A program made the position numbers and the translations under genes. Shown in pieces: positions 55,962 through 61,510 of a stretch of 64,000 nucleotides of DNA (position 1 is its first letter; every line of letters starts with the position of its first letter). This stretch comes from Chelydra serpentina (taxonomy: Eukaryota > Chordata > Testudines > Chelydridae): positions 27,622,501 to 27,686,500 of the forward strand of contig JBAIAC010000059.1 of the NCBI GenBank assembly GCA_037349315.1, in the 5' to 3' direction. The notes below the pieces were generated by a model. The model was not told the DNA's origin. It was given only the letters and a program-made list of their open reading frames with translations, and ran no database searches.

Positions 55962-56973
55962 GCAAAGTCAAGAACTTGTAAGTTAGGAAATTCCAGATTT
56001 GCAGTTGAATGTACAACCATCATTCTGTAATCTTTTCCATATGCGTTATGATAAAGTCTTTAATTGCATGATCACATACAGCTCCCTCCCCCCGCCCCAG
56101 GACCCTTGCCTCATTCAATGCCTAAGATGGACAAACAAAGGGGCAGAATTAAGGGGTCCTGCCACATAATTTGGTTTCATGATTTAGCACACAAGGACTT
56201 GGTCTTAGGCAAACCATTTAGATGTACAATAATGTGCCATTATTGAGTAAGTTTGTATTCGATTTATCACTCGATCTTTTAAATGTACTTTGATTTGTTT
56301 TGTATATGCGTTATCTATTAGCATTCACCTAATCCCTCAGAGGAGGAGTGTGATTTCTCTGGATCGTGATATCAGCCCCTATCACTGTTGGGCTGCACTT
56401 TGGTCTGTGTGGGTATTCAAGACAGGTCAGCAGAGTTCTGTCTTCCCGTGGAAAAAGCTGAGGTTCAGGCCTCTTCTACCTGTATTGAGTTCAACTTTAT
56501 TTTACATGTTTGGGTTTGTTTCTAGGCAGTAGTGAAAATGTATTTCTTCTTCCTGCCCCATCTCTCTCTTGCTGGAGAGTGTCAGAGCTCTGATGCTTTA
56601 TTTCTTCTGGGCACTTTGGTATATGTGCTTCCTTAATCAGTACCTCTCAGTCAGCACAGTGGCAAAATGGCCTAGAAAGCTCTGTAGAAACCTCGAAAGA
56701 AGCTTCATTTTGTGAGGCAGCATTCTCAGGTAGTCCAGAGGCTGAATGCCGTCACACTTGCTCTGAGCCCATCACCTCTTGTCCTTCCAGAGTTGAGCAG
56801 GGGAGATGGGACTTCACACTAGATTCTTGCTTTCCATCTCACCCCTGTATTTTTTTTTCTCTGATTTTATGTTCAGTTTCCTTTGCTGACTAATTGGGCT
56901 CCAACTCTCTCCCCTCTGCAGCTCTCTGAAGGATTCGGGGGAACTCTGGCTTGATGCCTATCTGCATGGATAA
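23823..56973 (+). CDS. FADS1: FADS1-like front-end fatty acid desaturase, complete 12-exon gene
   Basis: Exons: 23823-24053, 38826-38936, 39478-39675, 41035-41136, 41365-41493, 46059-46119, 47300-47373, 51620-51717, 52284-52380, 53025-53104, 53340-53465, 56922-56973. Joined, they give 1,359 nt and 452 residues with no internal stop; every intron is GT-AG. Seen: a cytochrome b5 domain at residues 25-100 with HPGG (61-64) and a second heme histidine (H84), and histidine boxes HDLGH (188-192), HSQHH (225-229) and QIEHH (390-394). Hydrophobic pairs lie at about 138-180 and 279-335. Known for the family: an ER membrane enzyme fed electrons by its own b5 domain and cytochrome b5 reductase. FADS1 puts a delta-5 double bond into 20:3n-6 and 20:4n-3 acyl-CoA, giving arachidonate and EPA. 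FADS1 rather than FADS2 is favoured by SFEPTKN in exon 2 and LGKILSVE in exon 5. Odd: WWS for the usual WWN before box II, F to S inside it, HNYWK for HNYHK after box III, and exon 7 one codon short. Delta-5 activity is therefore inferred. Confidence 0.93.
24279..24313. repeat. (GA)n microsatellite in intron 1
   Basis: About 17 GA repeats. It is absent from the inverted copy of this intron segment at 19587-20193, which shows that copy separated before the expansion or lost it. Confidence 0.9.
24560..24811. mobile_element. hAT MITE (252 bp), deletion derivative of the element at 47419-50781
   Basis: Ends CAGGGCTGGCC and GGCTGGCCCTG. Target duplication GCCCTCCC (24552-24559) and TCCCTCCC (24812-24819), 7 of 8. 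The left about 170 bp match 47419-47605 and the right about 85 bp match 50700-50781, so about 3.1 kb has been removed. Confidence 0.88.
24820..25985. other. Intron 1, nothing recognised
   Basis: AT-rich intronic DNA with short ORFs only. Confidence 0.4.
25986..26130 (+). mobile_element. Non-autonomous DNA repeat, 3' end overrun by CR1
   Basis: gaggtgctggaactagaggt and agcaccccctggcttgaagt followed by gggtttacagtttggttaaa belong to a family I recognise from turtle DNA. It stops where CR1 sequence begins (about 26135-26165). Confidence 0.45.
26162..28772 (+). mobile_element. CR1 LINE, 5'-truncated, nearly intact ORF2
   Basis: ORF2 runs from the C-terminal half of the AP endonuclease ([35 protein letters not shown]) through the RT ([54 protein letters not shown]) to the C-terminus, ending in TAG at 28697. 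The only lesion I see is one extra A in the A5 run at 27455-27459, which splits the frame (26222-27565, then 27462-28697). The 3' tail ends ttctatga at 28772. FADD keeps the catalytic aspartates. CR1 moves by target-primed reverse transcription; this copy lacks ORF1 and the promoter. Confidence 0.93.
28773..29534. other. Intron 1, (GT)n tract, nothing else recognised
   Basis: A short (GT)n lies at 28896-28911. No gene signal. Confidence 0.35.
29535..29716 (+). mobile_element. MIR-type CORE-SINE
   Basis: tRNA-like head (cccagtggctagggcagtag, ctagttcaagtacctgg) followed by the MIR-like core and tail gggcaagtcacttaatctct, cagtttcccatctgttaaat, ggggataatag. Old and diverged. Confidence 0.65.
30385..30572 (+). 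mobile_element. CR1-family 3' tail
   Basis: Contains ggctggatggacctttggtc, tgacccagtacggccattct and ends tatgttcttatg, a known reptile CR1-group tail. No coding part. Confidence 0.6.
30790..31010 (-). mobile_element. MIR-like SINE, reverse orientation
   Basis: aacttaagtgacatgtgcaa, ggacacacagcaagtctgtg and tctgactcccagtcctgt read as the complement of a MIR-type SINE core and head. Confidence 0.5.
31074..31450 (+). pseudogene. CR1/L2-group LINE reverse transcriptase fragment
   Basis: The frame reads [36 protein letters not shown] and VVLFANFA, where active copies have FADDTK. The metal-binding Asp pair is lost. A stop follows at 31317. The piece gagggctcttacaaaa is duplicated in tandem near 31345-31380. 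Confidence 0.7.
31451..32403. other. Intron 1, unassigned moderately GC-rich DNA
   Basis: ORFs up to 206 codons occur on the plus strand but have no recognisable domain or splice context. It may be internal sequence of the LTR-related repeat that follows. Confidence 0.3.
32404..33055. mobile_element. LTR-related repeat fragment
   Basis: gggtgcaatccagaccagtg at the left and aatgatgtcttacaaggc ... gtagggtgtgaatacaggg at the right. The end resembles the end of the solo LTR at 12767-13896 (aatgatacctcacaag ... ggggtgtagtgttaca). No target duplication could be set. Confidence 0.45.
33056..34235. other. Intron 1, nothing recognised
   Basis: Short ORFs only. Confidence 0.35.
34245..35222 (+). mobile_element. 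Penelope-like retroelement, 5'-truncated, GIY-YIG endonuclease end
   Basis: The open frame ends at TGA 34902-34904. It reads [20 protein letters not shown], then a Cys-rich stretch ([12 protein letters not shown]), then VIYAIMCQQ and [20 protein letters not shown]. These are the GIY and YIG motifs with the following Arg of the endonuclease that terminates Penelope-like elements. The RT part is missing. The 3' tail (35090-35222) includes cccacgaaagcttatgctga and ctgacacagactaacacggc, and is repeated in reverse at 3860-4052. The endonuclease frame of about 215 codons is uninterrupted. Confidence 0.85.
35228..35520 (-). mobile_element. CR1-family 3' end
   Basis: The minus-strand frame reads [33 protein letters not shown] and [12 protein letters not shown], the C-terminal end of CR1-group ORF2. 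Only about 70 codons. Confidence 0.65.
35521..36720. other. Intron 1, microsatellites only
   Basis: A (TATC)n run at 36388-36403 and a poly-A/(TA)n run at 36500-36521. No gene seen. Confidence 0.4.
36738..36928. repeat. Fold-back (palindromic) repeat in intron 1
   Basis: Left arm gaggtaatatcttttattgg and gaagcttttgagctacacag; right arm ctgtgtagctcaaaagcttg and gttggtctaataaaagatat, with about 17 nt between the arms. The left flank gtgttggtcccaggatatga belongs to the same family. Related to 23124-23285. Confidence 0.85.
37070..37205 (+). mobile_element. Old dispersed repeat, class uncertain
   Basis: ttgcaatagtgcctaagagt, ccaggatctcactatgctg and actatacaaacacagttcct match a repeat I recognise from reptile and bird DNA, without a sure class. 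Confidence 0.35.
37206..38825. other. End of intron 1, AT-rich
   Basis: Long T and A runs at about 38200-38350. No coding or RNA signal. Confidence 0.4.
38826..38936 (+). CDS. FADS1: FADS1-like exon 2: end of cytochrome b5 domain
   Basis: 111 nt, residues 78-114, phase 0 at both ends, acceptor ttttttcag and donor gtgagt. It starts DPFEAFH, where H84 is the second heme ligand, and ends SFEPTKN. That ending is typical of FADS1 and differs from FADS2, so this exon carries much of the paralogue assignment. Confidence 0.93.
39478..39675 (+). CDS. FADS1: FADS1-like exon 3: linker and first transmembrane pair
   Basis: 198 nt, residues 115-180, acceptor ccccacag and donor gtaaat. It opens with the linker [19 protein letters not shown], followed by two hydrophobic stretches (about 138-156 and 160-180) separated by WYFGTS. 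These match the first transmembrane hairpin of the desaturase domain. Confidence 0.93.
39676..41034. other. Intron 3, nothing recognised
   Basis: Short ORFs only; no clear repeat family. Confidence 0.35.
41035..41136 (+). CDS. FADS1: FADS1-like exon 4: histidine box I
   Basis: 102 nt, residues 181-214, acceptor tttttcag and donor gtaagt. It contains [16 protein letters not shown]188 and H192 form the HXXXH metal-binding box [11 protein letters not shown] follows, as in other FADS proteins. Confidence 0.93.
41365..41493 (+). CDS. FADS1: FADS1-like exon 5: histidine box II, with substitutions
   Basis: 129 nt, residues 215-257, acceptor cctgcag and donor gtgagt. It carries [14 protein letters not shown]; the HXXHH ligands H225, H228 and H229 are kept. 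The usual pattern is WWN before the box and HFQHH within it, so S222 and S226 are unusual. The exon ends ALGKILSVE, a FADS1-type sequence. Confidence 0.92.
41610..42880 (-). mobile_element. CR1-group LINE, second subfamily, 5'-truncated
   Basis: The minus-strand frame (43069-42467, element part from about 42880) reads [40 protein letters not shown] and [14 protein letters not shown] second frame at 42463-42245 reads [24 protein letters not shown] has become FADY, so the RT is dead. The 3' tail (plus strand 41617-41690) has gtcagaagggaccattatga, unlike the tail of the CR1 at 28772. Confidence 0.88.
43270..44090. mobile_element. LTR-related repeat
   Basis: Shares structure with the solo LTR at 12767-13896: a block near acaagtttattaaatacaaa followed by gattttaagtg and tttggtcacaag-like text. 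Ends and target duplication are not clear. Confidence 0.4.
44108..44345 (+). mobile_element. L2-like LINE fragment
   Basis: Frames read [19 protein letters not shown] and [12 protein letters not shown], matching the L2 block (LDYCNSLY, LQ.VQNAAARL, PVL..LHWLPV). Heavily decayed. Confidence 0.5.
44867..45132. mobile_element. MITE with short terminal inverted repeats
   Basis: Left gggtacatctccgcg pairs with the complement of the right end tgtagaggtaccc. Inside are inverted pairs around gtgcatg and the block gctatttttagcttgct. Related to 1742-1890. Confidence 0.5.
45133..46058. other. End of intron 5, nothing recognised
   Basis: Short ORFs only. Confidence 0.35.
46059..46119 (+). CDS. FADS1: FADS1-like exon 6
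   Basis: 61 nt, the usual size of FADS exon 6, ending after the first base of codon 278. It encodes [20 protein letters not shown]. The block [11 protein letters not shown] is conserved across FADS1 and FADS2. Acceptor tttacag, donor gtgagt. Confidence 0.92.
46440..46850. repeat. Dispersed repeat of uncertain class in intron 6
   Basis: tttaaagatcaggatcaaaa, ccttgaacttcattcagtat, gctgcattttgagccagctg and tttcagtagtcaagcttgga belong to a family seen widely in reptiles and fish. I cannot name its class. Confidence 0.4.
47300..47373 (+). CDS. FADS1: FADS1-like exon 7: transmembrane segment, one codon shorter than usual
   Basis: 74 nt; I recall 77 nt in the mammalian gene, so one codon appears to be missing, but the frame is kept. 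It encodes [19 protein letters not shown] and then QRKLWR, residues 278 (split) to 302. The usual IGPP at the start reads ITMP here. Acceptor tctccag, donor gtaagt. A complete hAT element begins 46 bp past the exon end. Confidence 0.88.
47419..50781 (+). mobile_element. hAT (Tip100/ZMYM-like) DNA transposon, 3,363 bp, inactivated
   Basis: Ends CAGGGCTGGCC and GGCTGGCCCTG, with an exact 8-bp target duplication CGGGCAGC at 47411-47418 and 50782-50789. The transposase reading is broken over seven frames between 47923 and 50584. The insertion lies in intron 7, 46 bp after exon 7. hAT elements move by cut and paste and make 8-bp duplications; the exact repeat shows a whole, undisturbed insertion. 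Confidence 0.93.
47923..50584 (+). pseudogene. hAT transposase pseudogene (ZMYM1-like)
   Basis: Order seen: start [20 protein letters not shown]; a TTF-type zinc finger with [20 protein letters not shown] followed by [19 protein letters not shown]; the RW motif of the catalytic domain ([13 protein letters not shown], 49476-49514); and the hAT dimerisation region at 50124-50420 ([19 protein letters not shown]). Frame changes occur near 48155 and 48775, with stops near 49107, 49281, 49749, 50100 and 50420. The intact family protein is about 750-850 residues. It resembles the host gene ZMYM1, but its position inside transposon ends shows it is the transposase. Confidence 0.88.
50840..51146. mobile_element. 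hAT MITE, 307 bp, exact 8-bp target duplication
   Basis: Ends CAGGGGTTGGCAAC and GGTTGCCTACCCCTG; flanked by exact GTCTAGAA at 50832-50839 and 51147-51154. It contains a C run at 51037-51053. It lies only 58 bp from the larger hAT element. Confidence 0.92.
51620..51717 (+). CDS. FADS1: FADS1-like exon 8: transmembrane segments
   Basis: 98 nt, residues 303-334 plus two bases of codon 335. It reads [16 protein letters not shown] and then a hydrophobic run to LLLL. Acceptor ctcacag, donor gtaatc. The size matches the family pattern. Confidence 0.92.
52284..52380 (+). CDS. FADS1: FADS1-like exon 9
   Basis: 97 nt, completing codon N335 and encoding residues 336-367. Motifs are [19 protein letters not shown] and DWFSTQ. 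HIPMHID is FADS1-like, where FADS2 usually has a VME-type sequence. Acceptor tgcacag, donor gtaaga. Confidence 0.92.
53025..53104 (+). CDS. FADS1: FADS1-like exon 10: histidine box III
   Basis: 80 nt, residues 368-393 plus two bases of H394. It encodes LQATCNV, then [15 protein letters not shown]. Box III QIEHH is completed by the first base of exon 11. The glutamine at its first position marks a front-end desaturase. Acceptor cccctag, donor gtgagt. Confidence 0.93.
53340..53465 (+). CDS. FADS1: FADS1-like exon 11
   Basis: 126 nt, residues 394 (split) to 435 plus two bases of R436. It reads [20 protein letters not shown] and then [14 protein letters not shown]. The residue after HNY is W where other FADS proteins have H. 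Acceptor tccacag, donor gtaagt. Confidence 0.92.
53585..53788 (+). mobile_element. MIR-type CORE-SINE in intron 11
   Basis: Head ggtccagtggttcgggcact and gacccaggttcaatttttat; core and tail cttgggcaagtcactttgcc, cctcagttccccatttgtaa, aataggataat. Better preserved than the copy at 29535. Confidence 0.7.
53800..54100. mobile_element. hAT-like repeat fragment with internal repeats
   Basis: Ends aaaaagtttgggaacccct, a hAT MITE terminus type. Inside, related units (cgccattttggtccacac, acaccattttgcttttca; accatacatacagggtcatg, accatgcgtgcaagatcatg) recur. Confidence 0.45.
54106..54402. mobile_element. CpG-rich MITE with two internal hairpins
   Basis: Terminal repeats: left ttaggctaggtctacact, right gtatagacctacccttag (complement ctaagggtaggtctatac). 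Hairpin 1 at 54128-54193 has about 30-nt arms (cgaactaaggtac ... gtaccttagttcg). Hairpin 2 at 54304-54346 has exact 21-bp arms around one base. The CpG density is unlike the AT-rich flanks. Superfamily not certain. Confidence 0.75.
54760..54781. repeat. (GT)n microsatellite
   Basis: About 11 GT units in intron 11. Confidence 0.9.
54858..55165. mobile_element. hAT MITE, 308 bp, exact 8-bp target duplication
   Basis: Left end CAGTGGTTCTCACACTT, right end CAGTTTGAGAACCTCTC; flanked by exact TTATAAAG at 54850-54857 and 55166-55173. The inside is GC-rich with no coding frame. Confidence 0.9.
55174..56921. other. Rest of intron 11, (AC)n tract
   Basis: (AC)n at 55924-55958. No gene or clear repeat otherwise. 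Confidence 0.45.
56922..56973 (+). CDS. FADS1: FADS1-like exon 12: C-terminus and stop
   Basis: 52 nt, finishing R436 and encoding [16 protein letters not shown] followed by TAA. The ending WLDAYLH is diagnostic of FADS1 and FADS2. Acceptor ctgcag. Confidence 0.94.
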
Positions 56974-57800
56974 GCAGCAGCAGCTCCTGTGGAGGAGTTA
57001 CCTGGGATTGATTGCCATGAAGATATAGCACACAGCAGTGGAGGGCAAGCAGGTTCAGGGAGATGAGTGGGCCTAGTTGCTGCGGTGGGAGAGCTGGTGG
57101 GCTTAGTTCCGGTGTGTGGGGGGGGTTTTATGATACACTTTTTCTCCTATTCTATCTCTCTATAAGATGTGGTATGGGTATATGGGGACCACTAGGGGTT
57201 AACCTTACTATGGGGAAGGGGGCTTTAGCAATGGGAACAGCAGCCCTTCTCTCTGCTGACATTTCCCTTGCTGTGTACATGGCAGTGAATCCTATCCTAG
57301 TGTGAAAGAGTCAAAGTGGAAATGGAAAACAGTGTGAAACGTTCTGGGGAGAGGGAGAATGTGGAGAAATAAGGAGAAAAGCCAGTGCTGAGAAAGAAAA
57401 GGAAGAGCGTTTAAAGGCTACACTATACATTTAAAATCTATAAACTAAGTATGTAAGCCACAAAGTGGATGCAAGACTGAATAGTGTGGGCATGAGATTA
57501 GAGGGGCCAAAACTCAGGGTGGGGATGGATGCAAGACCATAGAGGTGAAAACACCAAGCAGGATTAGCCATGAAACCAGAGGCAGTACACAAGAGCAGAG
57601 ACATGAGACTAGAGCTGATATGGCATGCTCAGTGGACCCACTTATATAGTCAAAAATGCACTCACATATATGTGTAAAACAGATAGAGAACCTCGATCTC
57701 AGGTAAGTTGTCCATTTGCAATTTCCAGTGAAAAGAGTATGAGCAGTTTCTCCCCTGCCTGAGACAAATTCAGGTGAATAAAAGGGTTAATGGAGCAAAT
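56974..57800 (+). other. Probable 3' UTR of the FADS1-like gene
   Basis: The sequence after the stop is non-coding. The first clear AATAAA I see lies at 57777-57782 and is a candidate poly(A) signal. The true end is not shown by sequence alone. A CR1 tail follows at 57853. Confidence 0.35.
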
Positions 57801-57852
57801 ACTGATATTGCATGAGTGATAAGGATATACATTAGTCTAGCAGAATCCCAAT

Positions 57853-58045
57853 CATAGAATCTCAGGGTTGGAAGGGACCTCAGGAGGCCATCTAGTCCAA
57901 CCCCCTGCTCAAAGCAGGACCAATCCCCAACTAAATCTTCCCAGACAGGGCTTTGTTAAGCCTGACCTTAAAAACCTCTAAGGATGGAGATTCCACCACC
58001 TCCCTAGGTAACGCATTCCAGTGCTTCACCACCCCACTAGTCCAT
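57853..58045 (-). mobile_element. CR1 LINE 3' end
   Basis: On the plus strand it begins atcatagaatctcagggttg and runs to cattccagtgcttcaccacc, the complement of the last about 190 bp of the CR1 at 28772. Coding end only. Confidence 0.9.
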
Positions 58046-58569
58046 TGGTTTAGCTGTTAAAATACCTCTAAAGGTTTATCTTAGGAGAAAGTCTTGCAAG
58101 ACCCAGAGACAGATCTATGGTAGAGTGATTTCATTTTTGTTGTATCACAAGGTGTAAAGATGTCACAGACGCATCAATACTGTGGCTTTTAGTGCTTATC
58201 TATATTGGGCAGCCTGAAGCTTTAAGGGACTCCCAAAGTTGCAACTAAGTGATGCTGTATCCCTGGCTTCTCTTAAAAAGTAAAAAAGGGTAGCTAATTT
58301 AAACATGGGTGTTTGGCCAATAATAGGGCTGAATCATTTCTGTCTGTAATGGACGGTGTAACAGATCCAACACCCCCCAGACTTAACAGCTGTCAGTAGA
58401 GATGGAACTTGCATCATTCTACTCCACAATCACAAGCCCCTACCATTTAGAGAATCTTCATTAACTGTAGCAGTATTATGGCTTATGATACATACCTGAC
58501 TTTCCATCAAGTTGAGCCAATGATACACAGTAGGCAGTATATCACACCTGGTTGTCTCTTGTGTTACGT
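58046..58569. other. No gene or recognised repeat
   Basis: Spacer between the CR1 tail and the DIRS element. Confidence 0.4.
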
Positions 58570-58574
58570 GCTTC

Positions 58575-61510
58575 TGAAGAGGTCCTCATAAATACAGTTC
58601 TTCAAGTGCTGTCTCTGTTGGTGCTCCACTTCAGGTGTCGGTGTGCCCCGGTGCCGCTGATTGGAGATTTTTAGTAGCAGTGTCTGGTCAGGGCACATGT
58701 GCGCAGTAGCCATCTCGTGTCCCGACCCACTCAGTTCCTTCTCAACTGTCCTTAGCTGCAGACTGAGCTCCAACGGCAGTGTCAGAAAGTTACCTAGAAA
58801 AGATTTAGAAATAGTTATTGCTAAGTTTAGTTCCCAGCAGTTAGTCTTAGGTTTCCAGTAAACCACTTAGACTTTCCTGTAAAAAAAACCCAGCCCCCCC
58901 CCACCCAATCTCGGCGAGCTCTCCTCTCTGTTTCTATCTCCTTGTACCATGACAAAATTGGACAATGAAAATGCCAGGCTCCCCTGGTTTTAAACACTGC
59001 ACTTCGTGTAAGGACGCTATAGCTGTCTCCAATGGACACTCGCAGTGCGTCAGTTGACTGCATCAGAGGCGGCACCACCGGCCAAGACGCAATTTTGACG
59101 ATTTGGTCGAGGGTCTGATCGACCTCTCCCCAACCAGCGCACATTACACAACCTATCCAGATGTTTGGCCACTGACTATGGACATTTTACCGAGTGTAGG
59201 CATCCATCACCACAGATCACTGGGTGCTGGAGATAGAACGATCTGGTTACACCATCTCCATCCCACCTACCCTTCCCCATCCCTCTTCAGGGAGCCTTCT
59301 CACGAGTATCTTTTGCAACAAGAGGTAATCCATCTTGTACAGCTAGGTGCCGTGGAACACATTCCAGGACAACACAGGGGGAAGGGGTTCTACTCCCATT
59401 ACTTCTTGACACAAAAGAAAAATGGAGGATGGAGACCCAGTCTCGATCTCAGGAAACTCAACAAACGTATCCATACCCACACTGTCATCCCTGCGCGTGC
59501 CTACATTTTCTCCCGATTATATGTGGCAAAAGCATCCTGATGGGCAACATTGCATGTGTGTTCTGTATAAACTGACAGGGTGGAGCACGATCCCACTCCT
59601 TATGCACAGAGGCCTTAAAACTATGGAACTGGTGCATAAAACAAAACATTACTATTACCGCAGCATACCTCCTGGGTCAACTTAATATAAGGACAGACAC
59701 AGTAAACAGACTGTTTCCCCAAGAACACTAATGGGAAACGAACAACAAAATATTACAACACATTTCATGTGTGGGATCCCCGCACATAGATCTGTTCACG
59801 ACATTAGTAAACACAAAGTCCCCAAGTTTTGCTCATGAGCAGGACTGGGAGCCGATCCCTAGGAGATGCCTTTCTCATCAAATGGAATGCTCCCTTCCTA
59901 TCCTCATAGTACAGTCATGGCCCAGACAGACTTGGTTCCCTTACCTGTCACGCATGGCAATCCGCATACCATTCATTCTCCCTCATTTATGAAATCTTCT
60001 CTCTCAGGATGACACTCAAGTCCTCCATCCGGACCCAGTGAGACTTCACCTGAAGGCATGGCTCCAATGCGATGAATTACTTGTTCTGAGCAGGTCAGAA
60101 CAAGTGTTAATAAACAGCAGGAAACATAGCACACATACTACTTAACTCCAAAAATGGAAAAGATTCTTTTTATGGTGCCAGACCAAACAAATATCTGCAA
60201 GACAGGCACCGCTTCCACTAATCCTGGAATACTTATTATCTCTAAAGAACTCAGGACTTGCTATGAGCTCACTTAAAGTTCATCTCGCTGCCATCACGGC
60301 CTTCCATCAAGAGGTAGATGGGACCTCAATATTTGCTAATTACTAAACTATTTCTAACAGGCATACAGAACATGTACCCAGACATCCGAGAACCCACACC
60401 AGCATGGGTCTTAAACCTTGTGTTCCAAAGGCTAACCAGAGCCCCATTCGAACCTTTAGCCACATGCTCATTACTTCATTTATCTATGAAAGTGACATTT
60501 CTGATTGCCATTACATCAGCATGGACAGTCAGCGCGATAGGAACTCTCAGGCTTACCCCCCCCCCCCCATACACAATATTCTTCAAGGATAAAGTAGAAC
60601 ATAACCTAAATTTATGCTAAAAATTTCATGTGTTCCACCTCAACCAACCGATCCACGTACCTGCGTTTCATCCAAAACCACACCCTAACATGCAAGAGGT
60701 GACCCTGCACATATTGGATGTGTGCCGTGCCTTCGCTTTTCACCTGGACAGAACGAAGCCCTTCTGAAAATCACCCTGACTCTTTGTGTTAACAGAATGG
60801 TCCAAGGGCTCTACCATATCCACGCAAAGATTATCTAAATAGATATCCAGCTGTATCCACATGTGCTATTCACTATACAACACTGAAGCCCCACCAGGCA
60901 TCAGAACCCAGCCAACAAGAGCTTTATCTACCTCCATAGCATTCCTACACAACATGTCCATTCTAGACATATGCAGGGCAGCCACCTAGGCCTCCAAACA
61001 CACATTTACAAACCACTATGCATTAATCTCGGTTCAAGCTCAGACACGAGATGAGGCCTCATAGTACTAGCCTCAGCAATGTACCACAATCCAAAGTCCC
61101 TTCCATCCTTATGAGGGCACTGCTCTACATGCACCTGAAGTGGAGCACCCATAGGGACAGCACTTGAAGAGAAGGTTACTCACCCTGTGAAGTAACTGAG
61201 GTTCTTCGAGATGTGTGTCCCCCATGTGGGTGCTCCAGTACCCACTCTCCTCCCCTCTGCTTCAGAGTTCGCTTTAAGGACTCTATGGTAGAGAAGGAAC
61301 TGAGAGGGTCAGGACGCGCGAGCGCTAGATGAAGTGCCAACAGCACCACGAGACGGCTGTTGTACACGCACGCCCGGACCAGGCATTGCTACCAAAAATC
61401 TCCGATCGGGGTGCTGGGACACATCAACACCTGAAGTGGAGCACCCACAGGGACACACGTCTCAAAGAACCTCAGTTACTGCACAGAGTGAGTAACCTTC
61501 TCTTCAGGCA
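58575..61510 (+). mobile_element. DIRS retrotransposon with both inverted terminal repeats, decayed
   Basis: The left terminal repeat (58590-58760) is the inverted match of 61290-61485; shared blocks are tggtgctccacttcaggtgt, ggagatttttagtagcag and ctcagttccttctc. RT-like sequence at 59288-59520 reads LFREPSHEYLLQQEVIHL, HRGKGFYSHYFLTQKKNGGW and PSLDLRKLNKRI. Recombinase-like sequence at 60318-61050 has PFEPLATCSLLHLSMKVTFL, but the catalytic Arg block reads SAWTVSAIG and the HxxR block reads QPTR. At 2.9 kb it is well short of an intact element, so gag and much of RT and RNase H are deleted. Confidence 0.85.
61130..61235. repeat. DIRS internal complementary region
   Basis: cctgaagtggagcacccata pairs inversely with tgtgggtgctcca, and gacagcacttgaagag with cttcgagatgtgtgtc. 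The equivalent hairpin in the larger DIRS copy lies at 19245-19338. DIRS elements need this region to complete their ends during replication. Confidence 0.7.
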
